From Syngnathus acus (Eukaryota; Chordata; Actinopteri; Syngnathiformes; Syngnathidae), in assembly GCF_901709675.1 (NCBI RefSeq), contig NC_051089.1:2113476-2177475 (forward strand): a DNA stretch of 64,000 nucleotides, written 5' to 3'. Shown here in pieces: positions 11,272 to 23,930 of this stretch. The notes under the pieces are model-generated. The model saw nothing but the letters and a program-made list of their open reading frames with translations, had not been told where the DNA came from and did not search any database. A program made the translations under genes and the position numbers. Numbering within the stretch: position 1 is the stretch's first letter; every line of letters begins with the position of its first letter.

Positions 11272-11837
11272 CGCTAGCAGGGAGCAGGATTAGTCAGAAG
11301 CAGCAGCCCCACTATCAGCCCAAGATGTGCTCTTCCATTCTGCTGCTTGGCTCTGATAAAGGGGTCTGCTCAGCGAGCGACTCAGGTGCACGGGGAGCCT
11401 CGTAAAATACAGATTTTTTTTTTTTGCTGGAGCATAGTCTATCGTGCCAATTCCCATCAATGGTCACACAGACCAACTCTAGCTATTTGAGTTGTGTATC
11501 TCAGAAATTACAGCAGGGTGTCTCAAAACAATTTAGTTGTTTTACTGGCATCCGTACTGCTAAAAGCCTTAAGAATTACTTAGAGGAACCACTTTGATTT
11601 GGTGGCAAATGGAGTCCACTGTTTTCATGCCCACAACTGTCAAACTTCCCTTTTTGTTAAATGTGTTGGTTTGCAAGTGTCCATAAAATTACCAAGACTC
11701 GGTCTAACCCATCTCTATGCAGATTTAAATAGCTTGGCGCAACAGACCTATTGCCAGTCACAAATACAAAGCCCTAGACCTTCTTCAATTTAAAAAAAAA
11801 AAATCTATATTATTTTGCTTGTCAAGGTTTTATATTC

Positions 11838-11904
11838 AGTGTCACGTACAGCACCTTGATACAGCTGTGCTTGTTTTTGAAAGTGCTCTATAAAAAAAAT
11901 TGAA
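11838..11904 (+). mobile_element. 3' tail of a LINE or LINE-tailed SINE
   Basis: The sequence GCACCTTGATACAGCTGTGC followed by GAAAGTGCTCTATAAA and an A-rich end matches the general form of the 3' tails of fish L2/UnaL2-group LINEs and the SINEs that borrow them (aagtgctTTATAAATAAA). No body is recognisable upstream, so it is a severely 5'-truncated copy. The family name is from memory. Confidence 0.5.
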
Positions 11905-13810
11905 GTGAGTCACAACAGGGTCCCCGCCGTGTTGGAGAGAACGCCAAGACAAGCCTCCTATGGAGCTGGCTAACCCCACTGGACGGCCGGCGTCTCTTAC
12001 GATCCAAAAATGCACTTTACCAAGCTCTATTTTGTGTACCAGCAATGAACTGCATTTTCATGGCCGTATGAACCCAACTACTGCAAAGCATAGCGTCTAC
12101 TGCAGACAAAAAAAAGAATTAAAAAAAAAACTTGGCAGCACATGCCCAGCGGCAAAAGCTCACAAGACGACACTGCGTGGAACCAAAACACTATCCAGGG
12201 CTTCTTAATAAAACAATCATTTGCACTTTTCATTTTCTTGCGAGCCTTACTGAGGACTGATTTAGAACAAAATACATACGTGACACATGGAACAGATGTG
12301 GCTTAAATTATAGATAGCAAAACAATCATTGCTGCATACAAAGAGTTGTATACTAAAAGTCTAAACTAAAATCTAACAAAACAGATACTAAAAAGGCATG
12401 ATAAAATAACAAATAATAATACAGTAAATTAAGTAGACTGATATGTTTCAAAGATGTTATGATATTTCAAGTATAATCCTTATACTGCATTTACAAAGCC
12501 TTCTGATTTGTTATCATGTGAGGGTGCAATCCATCCCAAACTGACTTTTTGATACACAAAAAAGAAATGAGTAGTAAAAATAAGTAGATTTTTCCTCAAT
12601 TCAGGAGATTTATTTGATTGGTGTATATAAATATACCACAAGCTGCCCACGCAAACTGTCAAAATTCTGGTAGCAAATAAAAGCTTTTAGAAAATCATCA
12701 ACATCTTATGCAAGGCTCGGCCGCCTTTCTTAGTCACTGCCATGAAATGTCACATGCCGTATGTCTGAGGTGAAGCATTGGTAAATAATGAAAAAAGCAA
12801 AAGGGGGAAGAGATGTCCAACTGAGAGGTTTGAAAAGTTAACATGAAATGAGGAAACACGCAATGACACGAGCATGGTAAACAGTCCATCTGTGTTTTCC
12901 CAAAGGAAACTCTGAAATGCACTTACAGCAGAAGCCTGGCAATTCCGTATCAATCTAAAAGCCTTCTAATAGCTCTGCAGAGTCAGTTAGACAGTTAGTT
13001 GGGCTGCTGAAAACAGATAAAACACATCTAAAGAATTGAAAAGAAATGACAATGGGACTTTGCAGTCGTTCAACATGAACTAACAAACTGTACCGGATAA
13101 TTAATACGGATGATGATCATTTTCAAAATGATTTTTCTAATTGTGGGATGATGACCAGCGCAGATTCCAACGGTTTATAACACATAAGATTAGTGGAGCA
13201 GCCAAGAAGTTTATTTATGACCAACAAGCACAATTACTTTTTAGAGTTATGTACAATGCAGCTTCACTGTGGTTCATTTGTATTCACCACAGTGGATAAA
13301 GGGTTTTAAATTACACTAAATTACACAAACTGTCCTTCTTGGAGAGTTAGGAAACTAAACACAAAACAGAAACAATCATTCATGAAAATAAATACGTATA
13401 GAGTATGAAGTACAGCATGCAGTTCATCTTGCTGTGACGACTCGAAAATGACACTATGTCAGTATGGATCTACTTTTAGTGAGGTGGAGCTTGTCAGATT
13501 AAATTCATTTGGTGCATCTGGTGATGAATTAACATTTGAGAAGTGCGTGTGCCAAAAAATCAGCAGGAGGGGCGTGGGGGCACCCGATCATTACTTATCC
13601 TGGGACTATCCAAGTAATTAATGACTTGTGCAAACCACTGCGAGTGGGGAAACATTTAACAAATAATTTCCAATATATAATCAAGTCATTAGGAAATTAA
13701 CTCCAAAATAAATCCAGGACGTACGGTAATGAGCACTGCCGATTGTCAATTTCAAGCAATCTCCCGTGTGCCCCCGGGAGACATGTGCTAGTTTGAGACT
13801 GTGTATGTGC

Positions 13811-13831
13811 GGGGGCGGGAGGGGGGGGGGG
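13811..13831. repeat. G-rich run
   Basis: Five G, CGGGA, then eleven consecutive G. Such a run can form a quadruplex and is prone to sequencing-length errors. Confidence 0.85.
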
Positions 13832-14814
13832 TGCAGTTGTGCACTGGCACTGGCACCAAGTCCCTTCGCCTGTGCCACTCACAGATCAAGAGACACACAG
13901 CTGTGGATTTTTTTTTTTTACTTTTAAAATTTGTTCTGTCTCAAGCACTAACATTAGCGCTCCGCTCAAGTTCATTATTTTTACATTGCATCATCTTCAT
14001 TTGTACACAGGTTATTCCCACACCAATAATAAATGTGTTAAAATGGTGGCAATTATTTATAACGGGCTCTTATTCTGTGATCTAAAGACATCTTCAAGTG
14101 TCTCATAAAGATGGATTTTCATGGCATGTCATGAATGGGCTACACAAAGCTATAGTCCATTTCTTATTTAAATAGCCAACACTCTCATTTGGTAATTGAT
14201 CTTCATGGACTTTATGTCCATCCTTTATTACGATCTTCACCATGATGAATGGAAGAAAATGCAGAACTAGCAATAAAGATTCTGATTACAAAATGCAAAA
14301 AGACATTTTAAAATCATTTCAAATGATGATCATTAATGCATGTGACTTTGACTAAATGTGATTAATTGTGTCTTGAAATTGGAGCAATATGTGCTCATGC
14401 ACAAAAATAAAAACATCCACATACGATACGTATTACCGCAAGACATTGTCATTGCTGCACCAATTCATCTTCTGAAACCCACACTGGCAAAATTGAATTA
14501 AAACTGCCCCACTGTGTCTTGTTTTGGAAAATCTATTCTACTCTGCGGGTGACATTCAGTTTAAAAAAAAAAAGAAGAGTGAGTTTTCTTGCTTTCTGTG
14601 ATATTGCATTGGCCATTCAACACTTTTCAGAAATAAGACATTTATTAGTGGATGAGCAAGAGATTTACGCCATCAGCCACGTGTACTCTAAAATGGTTTC
14701 TGTGTTTTTGTTTCCGCTTCTTCCACATTGTTATAGATTTTTAATTGAATTTGTGTCGGCATTGTGAAGGAAGACAAGTTATTGATTTCTGTGTAAGGGG
14801 GAGCTTACGGGAGG

Positions 14815-14995
14815 CGAGATAGGCTTGTCTTCTTCAGGCTTCGCAGCAGGTTGTGACAACACGCAGGATATCGTCTTAAATCTTTCAGCAAATCGGCTGC
14901 CAAAATCAGACGAGTCTGGAGCGGCAGCTAATGGCGCCGTTCCGATCACCTCGGTTGGCCAATCGCACACTGTACACAGTTATTTTTATAGATGG
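14815..14995. promoter_or_regulatory. High-complexity block, possible conserved element
   Basis: Locally GC-richer, non-repetitive and open in both directions, with a SOX/PBX-like GGCCAATCG near 14958, AATGGCGCC at 14930 and a palindromic GGCGCC. The TTGGCCAATC CCAAT-like core might indicate a promoter, but there is no TATA box or CpG cluster. No repeat family is recognisable. Low confidence. Confidence 0.18.
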
Positions 14996-16520
14996 GGGAT
15001 GGACACACCACATACTCCGACTCATCATTACGCAAAAGTAAGATTGTTGGATCTGACCGAGTGTGACAGTCGTAGGAGTTATCATGTCCGCCAACACTGA
15101 GATGCGCGCATGGGTCAAGATGCTGACAGGCTCAAGTTGTTTTGTTGTTTCCAGAGTGGCACACATCTCATGAACGGCCTCTGGGGTCAAGTTAGCTCTT
15201 CAATTCTTTGCTCAGGAACACATTTCCAGCTTGATGAGGGAGGAGGAGTTTGGACGGAACACAAGTGGAAGTTAAAAGTAGGAAAATGCTCCCAAGTTGA
15301 GCAGATTATGCAAAGTAGCTAAACATTGATCGAGTTCTTCAAGTAGATGTTCAGGAAGAAGGTGGACTGCCTCTGTTCATACTTGTAACACAATGAAATA
15401 GGAGGAATAATTGTAAATAATTAGACATTAGTTTCTTCCATACAGTAGTGGGTTTATTTTGCATTCTTAATACAACACACAAATCTGCATGACAGAGTAT
15501 TTTACTGCTGTACATGTCATTATTAGAATTTGGAAAAAAAAAACATGCTCACAGTTCTCTTTCGTTCGAAAGACGGAGAGGACAGATACATAAACGTATC
15601 ATGACAAGTGGCAAGCTGGTGTTTGAAAATATCAGGAGCAAATTTGAAAGCAGTCCTACTTGGTCAATTGGGCCAACCATCTCAGATTAAATAGTGCCAG
15701 GGGTTTACGAAAGAAAGCAGGAGGTCATGTAGTGGAAGGAAGGATAAAGCAAACTGTGATGCAAGCCAGAACACGTGAAAGGCAATCTAAACCGGAAAAG
15801 GTAACGAGGGAGAATTATTGGAGAATGGAGACTGACTTCCTCTGTGTTGGATGATAGGGATTGGGAAGCGCCTGGTTGATCCTGACTACAATTTCAAACT
15901 ACACAGCACACCCACACGGGGCAAGCATGCGTGCATATGAAATGATCCACAGTGATAATGGGAAAAGCACACGCTGGTGCGATCATAATAACGCTAGCAG
16001 CATTTATATTCACCACTTTGGTTTGATTTGTCGAGTCTTTCACTCATTGTATTTCTCTATCACTTACCTACCATCCATACATTCAGAAAAAATACTGCTC
16101 AGAGTCCAAATTGCCTCTTTTGAACTGAAACGTCGCTACAAGGTTTGCGTGGGACTACTCAAGCCCTTTCAATCATTTTTCTTGGCTTTATTTCGTCCTA
16201 CACTTTAGTGCAAAAATAATTGAGCAGAAGTTGCAAGAGTAAAATCATCCATCCAGGTATGACAGTCGGGCTTGGTGTCATGCGGTAAGACTGATATCTT
16301 GCCCCGCATCAAGTGACATGTACACTATTCATTTTATAAGCAAGGTCAAAGCCTGGCTTGTGTCTGTGCATGTTTTGTAATAGCACTACCTCAGATACAC
16401 ATCTCGGACGCAGCACAGCGTTGCTTTGGCAGTCAAGTGCTGCAACAGCAGTGGTGACCTGAATCGCCTTTTGCGACCATTTATCATACCACTGCTCCTC
16501 ATATGTAAAATGCGTCTCTG

Positions 16521-16556
16521 CGCGTGTGTGTGTTTGTGTGTGTGTCTGTGTGTGTT
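16521..16556. repeat. (TG)n microsatellite
   Basis: TG dinucleotide run with single TT and CT interruptions, bordered on the left by CGCG. Common vertebrate microsatellite. Confidence 0.9.
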
Positions 16557-17647
16557 TCCCTCAGCCAGCACTTTCAGCTATTGATCCCCACTGTGGCACC
16601 GCTCTCTTAGTGTCAACACCAAACAGAGGATCATAAGCCTCTCAGGTTTCTCTGCTGTTTACAAACACACCTCCACTGCAAGCAAATACGCACACATAGT
16701 ACGTGCATAGTACACACAAAGAAACGCACACCAGAGTCCATCCTTGGCCTAATCCCACTTGAGTTTGAACTTTTATTGGCTTTCACACCTTTTCTTCTCC
16801 CGGGGGACAAGGTCAAACCTCATCAAATTTAACCTCAACTACAGCCTTGGATTAAAGGTCACATCTTCATCCTTCACATCTTTCATGACCTATGACATTA
16901 CCATGTCATAATACATCAGGATTAATATGGTACTTTACCTCTGGACTGTCTTATCTTACACCGCATGAGCCCTCTTTTATTTATAGGAGCCTTGTTCCCT
17001 TTTTTGCCCGTGTGTGCGAGTGCGTGCGTGCGTATGTGTGGAATGCCCAGTATTCCTCGACTCACCCTGTGCTTGGCGGCCAGCTCAATCTCAATATCAC
17101 GTTATCGGACTCAAGGGCCAAGGGTATAAATACCTTGCATCATAACTCTCTCCTGTTCAATAGCCATTATGCTCTACTTTATACATTAGAAGCATCTGAT
17201 GGGGCAGTAAATTCTCCGCTGTAGCACGGCCATCTCCGAGTGCATCCCGAGGAAAAAGGAATGCTGAAGCTGAGTAAGACTGGCACGGAAAAATGAACAA
17301 TGGAAACAGTACTAAGTGATTAGAGCAGTCTAATATTTTGGGAAAAAGTTGCATGTAATTTTAATTACAGTAGTTAACCACAAAATTTTATTCAGCTTTG
17401 TGTCTAAATGTATTTTTAATGCTGTTTTCAAAATTCAACTTTTTTCTTTTTTGGGGGTTTTGAGAATTTTTTGTTGTTAGCTTTGACATTTTCATTTTTC
17501 GCTAAGACGTTTCAGTGGAAAAAAGAATCCCACCAATTGCCGAACCTAAGTCTTAATTTATAAATATTAATAAATAAACTACTATAATACAGTACATGCC
17601 TTTGATAAAAAAAAAAAATGTTTGCTGACCAGTGAAATGTTACTTAT

Positions 17648-17932
17648 CAATCTATCCATGCCGCTTGTGCCTATTAAGTTTATCCCAATTGACTTCTAGC
17701 GAGGGTCAATTACAGGGCACATCTACATAAACACTAATTCACTCTCACATTGGCAATGAACCTATCATGAATATTTTGGGGGGATAAGAGGAAGCCGGCA
17801 ATACCAGGGGAAAACCTACGCCAGCATGGTAAGAACATGCAAACCCCGCACAGGAAGCCCTGAGCCAAGTTTCAATCCCAGAATCTCTCGCCTGTAAGAC
17901 AGAAGTATTAACCACAACCCCACTGCATCTAA
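17648..17932 (-). mobile_element. tRNA-derived SINE of the HE1/DANA-like group
   Basis: Read on the minus strand: a tRNA-like head (GGTTGTGGTTAATACTTCTG...), a B-box region GGGATTGAAACT (about 17869-17880), then blocks diagnostic of this SINE group in fishes: GGTTTGCATGTTCTTACC (about 17826-17844), CGTAGGTTTTCCCC, GCCGGCTTCCTCTTATC, GAATTAGTGTTTATG and, near the tail, GATAGATTG. The order matches the widespread fish consensus (gtttgcatgttctcc, cgtgggttttctccggg, ccggcttcctccca). The copy is moderately diverged. It carries no gene. Confidence 0.8.
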
Positions 17933-18159
17933 ACTAAATATACTAAATGTCTGAAATAAGATTTGTTGATCTTTTGACTAAGGCCCTACATTTGATAAAT
18001 ATTCCCTTCGCTGCATATTCATGCAGTTTTAGTGCCCAGTCTGAGTTGATGTTTCTCCTCCGAAAAATATTTTTCTGCAACATCACCGCCAGCATATGTT
18101 CACTTTCCAAGGACAGTAATCAACAACAACACATTTCCAGCCAGTTCTTCATATGAATC

Positions 18160-18500
18160 AAAGCCCACTCGGAGGAGTCCATCTTCCGAACTGGAATCCG
18201 CTAGCACACTCGCACACACATGCGAGCAGGCGCTATTGTTTACCGCATAAGCATGACTGGATGCAGCACAGCGTTTACGCATCGATGCACTTTTTCATTT
18301 GGGAAGCCAGGGTGGTTACACACAGAGTGAGAGCTGATTAAGAAAACAGTCCCATTTAATTCCTTTCTCCTCAACGGCCAGCAAGAGAAATGTAATTAAA
18401 GCCAGTAAATCTCCCGTGGGACCCGCTACCTGCGACGCCACCAACGTGACATGTCGTGTAATTTGCCCCGACCTACAAAAGCGGCTCCGTCAGTTTGCCT
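18160..18500. promoter_or_regulatory. High-complexity block, candidate conserved non-coding element
   Basis: About 340 bases of unique, evenly mixed sequence between AT-rich flanks. It holds several TAATTA-like and TGATTAAG cores (GCTGATTAAG near 18333, GTAATTAAAGCC near 18392), ACGCATCGATGC near 18276 and CCATTATTGCC near 18502. No frame is open across it, and no repeat family matches. This texture is typical of vertebrate developmental enhancers, but conservation cannot be assessed from one sequence. Confidence 0.25.
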
Positions 18501-19395
18501 CGCCATTATTGCCGAACCAGTACAGCACAGCCAAAAAATGTGAGAGGCGGGAAAAAAAAAGTGAGACAAACGTATGAGAGCTAGGATGCCCAAGGACACT
18601 GAATAGCATTCACATGAATCTGAAGTTTGTTATTGTTTATAGGGTGATAAAAAAAAATGCAGTCATGAATTTACTTGCTTTTTTTTCCCATCAACAGCGT
18701 AATTGAAACCATTATAGCTTTAAAGACTGGCTTCGATAAACAATGGGGATGTTTTACAATGTGCTCAACGATTTCCTATGTTATTAGATCAAGAGAGAAA
18801 TTATACAGCCTGCCTCAAATAGCATATTAATTGTCTTATTGGTTTTATGAAGCGTTTGACTGTGCATGTCTGAGAGTCACTGGCCACTTAATAACCGCAC
18901 ATGCAGCAGAGTGCCATTGTTGTTTTATATTTGTTTTGGAGAATATTATTGGTAACACACTCACAGATAAATTGTCACTACTTATGTTTAAATTATTGGG
19001 AAAAAAGATACAAACTAACTATTTTTCTGCAGCAGTGTTGTTTTTCCCTTCAATTCCTGAATAATGATTTTACGATTTGAATATTTTATATCCACCAGGA
19101 AAATGAACACACAAATGCTTTTAATGGAAGCATTGTTGGATTGGAACGGACGACAGGTGGTATCATTCAATATGCAAAGAAAAACAACAGAGAATCAAAT
19201 GTCAAATAATGCAGTGTGGATATAGTAAAAGTAACATCTTGGCACGGGGAAACATGAACATTTAAAATGAATTTCTTCTCCAGTTTCTCAAGTCTTGTTA
19301 CAATGCATTTGAGGATAGCTCATATGGGAGTCTATATTCTCAAACAACAATGTGGGTAGAAAGCCAAAGATGTGGCTCATTTCTTTGGTAGACAG

Positions 19396-19862
19396 CAGGG
19401 GCGGACGTAGGGGGTGGCCTGGGGTGGTTTTTGCAAAGAGAGTCAAGATTTGTTCAGGTGAAAATGTGTGATTTAATTTTTTCCAGTGTTAGTCCGAGTA
19501 ACCTTGTTTTGACTGGGAGTCTGTCTGCCAACTTTCCTTTTCTTCGCTACAGTCTCTATTTTAAAAATGTTCTGGAAAGGCTTACGCATGGGTCACGCAG
19601 CAAGGGGTGGATTCGGAAATTTACTCTAACCCCAAACACAACTGAGAGAGTAATGTGTTTTTTGAGAGGTAGAACGTGCTCGGAGCATATTTCCGAAATC
19701 GCCCGTGGGTACAGGTTTGCTACCATCTACTGATGAAATAACAAATAGGTTTATTTTCATGTGTATTTTCTACTGTGGTCAATAGTGCTGAAGGACTGCT
19801 GAATATTAATAATTAATTTTTGGGATATTTGGACAATTGGCCCCCAACTGGACTTGCCTGCC
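19396..19862. mobile_element. Possible hAT-like repeat relic
   Basis: The left part, CAGGGGCGGACGTAGG followed by GGTGGCCTGGGGTGG, resembles the ends of fish hAT-like elements that start CAGGGGCGG and carry GGTGGCC blocks. A candidate right end is GGCCCCCAACTGGACTTGCC at about 19839-19858, which only loosely mirrors the left end. No target-site duplication is visible. The interior has no transposase. The left boundary is reasonable; the right is a guess. Confidence 0.35.
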
Positions 19863-20517
19863 TTATTTGATGAATGCCTATTTTATACAAGATAAGCTTT
19901 GTTCCACCAAAGCGTCGTCTGATCTCACCATTTTCCGCCTCGCTATACAGCTCCTCTGGTATTGTTAGTAAGCAAAAATGAAAAAGACTGCAGTGCCTTG
20001 ACGTCTTTTAAAGTAAAGTAGCCTCCTCAGAGATAAAAGTTGATTTAGTTTCAAATGAAAAGTCAGTAAAAGAGCAATCAGTGTTTTTGTGTTGATGGCA
20101 AACTATAAGAAGCAGTCGGAACGATCACGTAACACAGCGGTTAGAAAGATGTTGCCGATATATAAATGAATGCTGCTCCCTTAGCCATTTAGAGAAGCAG
20201 CTACGTGATGTGACAATCTCTCGGTGCGCAGTGGCAAAGTTGTGAAGGCAGCATGAAATATCTCTGGCAAGTACTGCTTTGTTTGCTAGTCTCATTAATT
20301 CTTCAGGAGGGTATGTCTAAAAAGTGCCAGCAAATACAGTGGAAAAAAACATGTGCTCTGGCACCAATCCACACTCCTAATTGGGAACCATGGGCTTCAG
20401 AAGTGCATGATGCACCTTCGCTCTGAAAGTCTCTTCCATTATTCATTGAAATGTAAGAATTACAGCGCAAGAACCTAAAGCCTTCTGACTAGGCTCCAAG
20501 AAAAAGGCTGCTGGTAA

Positions 20518-21020
20518 ACAAATACAATGCTCAATACAATACAACACAATACAAGACAATACAATGCAACTTTATTTAAATAGCGCATTTCACAACAGCT
20601 GAAGCTGTAACAAAACCCTTTACATATGACAATGGGACAATCACAAAGACAGTAGACTGTAAAACAGTATAACAGTAGATTCAACCACAATCGACTAATA
20701 TACCATAGAAGAACAATAAGAACAACAAAAGTCAGTCGAAAGCCAAAGAATAAAATTGGTCTTCAAACAAGTTTTTAAATTAGACGGAGGAGGCTTCCCT
20801 AAGATTTAAGGGGAAGTCGTTACAGTGGGAAGGACCGACAGCAGACTCTGCTTAGTCCTCAGCACTTCCGGCAGTTGCGTAGGGGTGGAAGAGCTGGAGG
20901 CGAGACTATTTAGCGATTTGAAAACAAATACAAGTATCTTAAAATGAACTCTAAAATGTATTGGGAGCCAGAGGACGAAGGCCAACATTGGGGTTATAAA
21001 ACTTTTGGTATCCATTGTTT
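20518..21020 (-). mobile_element. 5'-truncated non-LTR retrotransposon with reverse-transcriptase C-terminus
   Basis: On the minus strand the 5' part (about 21015 to 20810) translates to a peptide containing LWLPIHFRVHFKILVFVFKS and then LNSLA. This is the well-known LHWLP..FR..FKIL...FK.L.GLA block at the C-terminus of fish LINE polymerases (L2/CR1-like group). After a frameshift near 20830-20845 the reading resumes as DFPLNLREASSV, again a familiar block, and meets an in-frame TAA. Farther 3' is an untranslated tail with AAATGCGCTATTTAAATAAA (about 20570-20590), ending in ATTGT-type pentamers (ACAAT on the plus strand, 20518-20568). Dead copy: truncated, frameshifted and stopped. Confidence 0.8.
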
Positions 21021-22054
21021 CTCCACTATATTGCTAAGACGCACATAATGTCAAATATCTTTCAATAAAAAAAAGTGGACTGGATGCAAAGCTTGCATAG
21101 TGTAACGACAAGCAGCGCTATCAGAACAGAATAGAAAAGAAAGTATCTGTGGAACATGTTTACATGACTTTGAAAGACTTAGAAGCGATCACATGAGACC
21201 GCCAACAACAAAAGGATAATGTACTGCACTGTGTATTTTCAACTAGCCAGTGTTCAAACGACAGTGGGTATCTCGTTACATGTTGATGCCACTGTCATTT
21301 AAAATCTTTGTTTTCTCTGTACAGTAATCCATGCACATTGCGGTTTGAAGGCAAACAAGAGTAATACAAAACTGTGACGAGCTTCAAAGTCCTGAGTGGT
21401 TCGTGAGGAATACAACCAATTTATCACAACCCCTTTTCCCTACGCACGGTTCCCTCTCACTGAAGATGCTAGGAACTACAAACTCTCGAAGAATACTTTA
21501 TTGCATTTGATCCTCACTTGGTAGCCCTTACAGCTCCCAGAGGTATATATAAGTCAACGGGAAGATAAAAAAGATGAGAGCATCCTTCTGTGGTTATTAG
21601 AGCTGCATCCATCAGGCATGGAGCAAGTGCACAGAGAGAAGCAAGGAAGACGAACTCAGAAACAAACAAGGAAACAAAGTTTTGGGACATAAAGAGAAGA
21701 CAAACACTCCAATAGAGCTAAGAACACGAGCCGGATACACAGAAAATGATAAGGAGTAGATTGTTTTCGCCTTGAAGACGATCTGAACTGGCTGTTATGA
21801 TTATAGTTACAAAATGTTTAAAGACAAAAAGAAGACAATAAAAAGACATTCTACAGAGAAAACAAAAAAGGTAACTTCATAACAAGGGCCTCATTAAAAT
21901 AAATCTAGTGATCAATATAGGTACGACTGTGGAGGAAAATGTAATTTATGGGAATTGAAACCACAATCAAAGAACATGATTATTCACTGATTTAAAACTT
22001 AATATTTATTCACCAAGAACAACAAGCAATTAAATTAGCAAGTCCAATAAAATT
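21021..22054. other. Gene-free, unique sequence
   Basis: No gene, transposon or tandem repeat is recognisable. A TATATATAAG core near 21545 could act as a TATA box, but no initiator or open frame follows it. The sequence is otherwise A-rich and unremarkable. Confidence 0.5.
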
Positions 22055-22248
22055 CCGTATTTTCCGAACTGTAAGCCACCACTTTTTGCACAAACTTTGA
22101 ACCGTGCGGCGGCTTATAGTCCAGTGCGGCTTATCTAAGGATTTTCATGTTATTGTATGATTTGTGCATATTGTCTTATATATGGAAATTAAACATTACA
22201 ACACCCGCGGTTTATATTCAGGTGCGGCTTATAGTCCAGAAATTAGGG
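22055..22248. mobile_element. CCGTATTTTCC-end MITE, divergent subfamily copy
   Basis: Starts CCGTATTTTCCGAACTGTAA, contains GCGGCTTATAGTCCAGTGCG (22113-22132) and ends GTGCGGCTTATAGTCCAG followed by AAATTAGGG, an eroded inverse of the start. The internal motif is GGCGGCTTAT rather than GGCGCCTTAT as in the copies at 29133 and 53317, so it belongs to a related but separate subfamily. No coding capacity. Confidence 0.75.
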
Positions 22249-23714
22249 TAAATAAAAAATGCATGCCTGCTGTTCCTACCTCGGCCTTTTGGGGGCAGTG
22301 TGGCACGACAGAGGTACACATTGGCATAAAATGTGTGTGGGAGAGAAAAGTCATGCTTGAACTTAATATTTTTTTTTAATACTACTGAATTTTGGGTGGA
22401 ACTAAATGCACACTGAGGAGCAGCCATGTTCTGTAAAATTGCGAATGACAGCACTTGTGCCAAATAATGTAAAGATGACAGTCTTGGAAAAGGTCAACAG
22501 TGCCTGAAAGCATCAAACATTCACTTTCAAGTAGTTGTCAGGAAGTACTGAAAGCTGCCAATAAAATGGCAACGTTAGCTGCTATTTTAGTGTTTCCTAT
22601 TCTTTTTTTGAGCAAAGGTCCTGCCTGCCTTTGATTCTGTAATTTCCAGTCGCAGCTCAATAGAGGAAACAAGCAACCAAATGTTCGACACAAAAAGACA
22701 CGCACTGGAACAACATCTGCTAGTTTGTCCTAGACTGACTTTTCAGAATTGGATTCTCAATTTCCCACAATCTTCAATACAGCATGCACGTGCAAGTCAT
22801 GCTTGGCCCATCGAGCCCTAGTGACTCATGGAAAATCCGTCGGGTGGAAATTGTAATGATTTAACGCAGACCACCTCCGTTTGGTGACAGCCAAGTCTAT
22901 AAATCGATCAAATTCAATCTGAAAAATCCAGTTTACGAGAACATAATCCAGGCAGTGATTATGTGGCTCAATTCAGTGTACAGTAATTGGGGAAACAGTA
23001 GTATATAAAATATTCTAGCTGTGGCAGGTCATTTAGTTTCTTGACTGAGGAGTAAAGTGAAAACATTTAACTCGGATAATTTGATAAATTGCTCCAGCAC
23101 AAAGTCGAGGCACTTTTTTTGTCTAATTGCAGTCATTTGATCACTGTAATTTGTAATCAAGCTTCTTACACTTGAAAGTTTGTTTTGAGTTGATCCTCCC
23201 TTGCCTACCTGCATTTGGTTCCAACCTTTTGGCTTGCATCCAGTTTATCATTTTGATCAAGTATTGATTTGTTGGACTACATTATATTACACACTGTAGT
23301 TATTAATCACTTATGGGCCTCGAATGATATATAGCGTAGCCACCTTTGCTGTGAAATGACCTTTTTTGTGGTCCTATAGCAAATACCTTCAAGCTATGGT
23401 GGAGGATTTTGAGAGCTTTGAAATAACTTGTCTGTCTTAGACAAAGTCATTCAGCCATGAAAGCCATTCACATAATCACGAAAAAAAAGGAATGCAAGGG
23501 AGGAGGCTGCGGCAGAGTGCTTCACCTTGAATAAAGATAAGGCAAGCAAGCCTCGAAAAAGCTGCTGCAAAGCTTCTAATGTTTTTTGTTTGTCCCTTCC
23601 GAGTCTTTAGGAATTCAAACTAGAAAGAAATGACACAGTGACTGCATTTGAAATGTTGGACTTACATTCAGAGGACAACAATGTCTAATATTACAAAGCT
23701 TTTTCAATTGGTTT

Positions 23715-23726
23715 CCCCCCCCCCCC
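23715..23726. repeat. C homopolymer
   Basis: Twelve consecutive C residues. Possible sequencing-length artefact site. Confidence 0.9.
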
Positions 23727-23930
23727 TTCCGCTCAGACGGGATTTATGTATATAGTAACCCTTTGAAATGGTCATACATATGCAGCAGCCAAAGTCAAAC
23801 ATATTGCTTCTACTGTCTCCATTCTGTTTTAAGTATTTCTTTTCAAGACGTATTAATGAGAGGCAATCAAATAGGTTATTCACTTGCATACAGAGATACT
23901 TCAAAAATATATTGGCAGAACTAATCAAAC

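Larger units (their letters stand above)
6229..11837. other. Gene-free stretch
   Basis: No recognisable gene. A 164-codon open frame at 6320-6814 has no domain I recognise and reads through a block better explained as non-coding. Contents: a high-complexity block with a perfect inverted repeat at 6.4-6.7 kb, a decayed MITE end at 7.0 kb, an ATAAT microsatellite at 7.14 kb, a FOX/TALE motif block at 8.5 kb, and T-rich tracts at 11.2 kb. The phrase GGTCCACGGCCACCCCAATC at about 10049 resembles the internal part of the hAT-like repeat at 19.4 kb but is too short to call. On the minus strand AGAG|GTGAGC ends at 8903 like a donor, without a good partner acceptor. Confidence 0.55.
11905..17647. other. 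Gene-free stretch
   Basis: No gene is recognisable on either strand. Contents are unique AT-rich sequence, a G-rich run at 13.8 kb, a high-complexity block at 14.8-15.0 kb and a TG microsatellite at 16.5 kb. A minus-strand donor-like GGTAG|GTAAGTGA ends near 16068 but has no credible acceptor upstream. A SOX core, GAACAATGG, lies near 17294. Apart from these I see no structure. Confidence 0.55.
17933..20517. other. Gene-free stretch, partly high-complexity
   Basis: No gene is recognisable. The block at 18160-18500 is the most complex unique sequence here and is listed separately. A SOX-type core, AACAATGG, lies at about 18740. A hAT-like relic occupies roughly 19396-19862. A 100-codon frame at 19431-19733 lies inside that relic and resembles no transposase I know. 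Confidence 0.5.
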
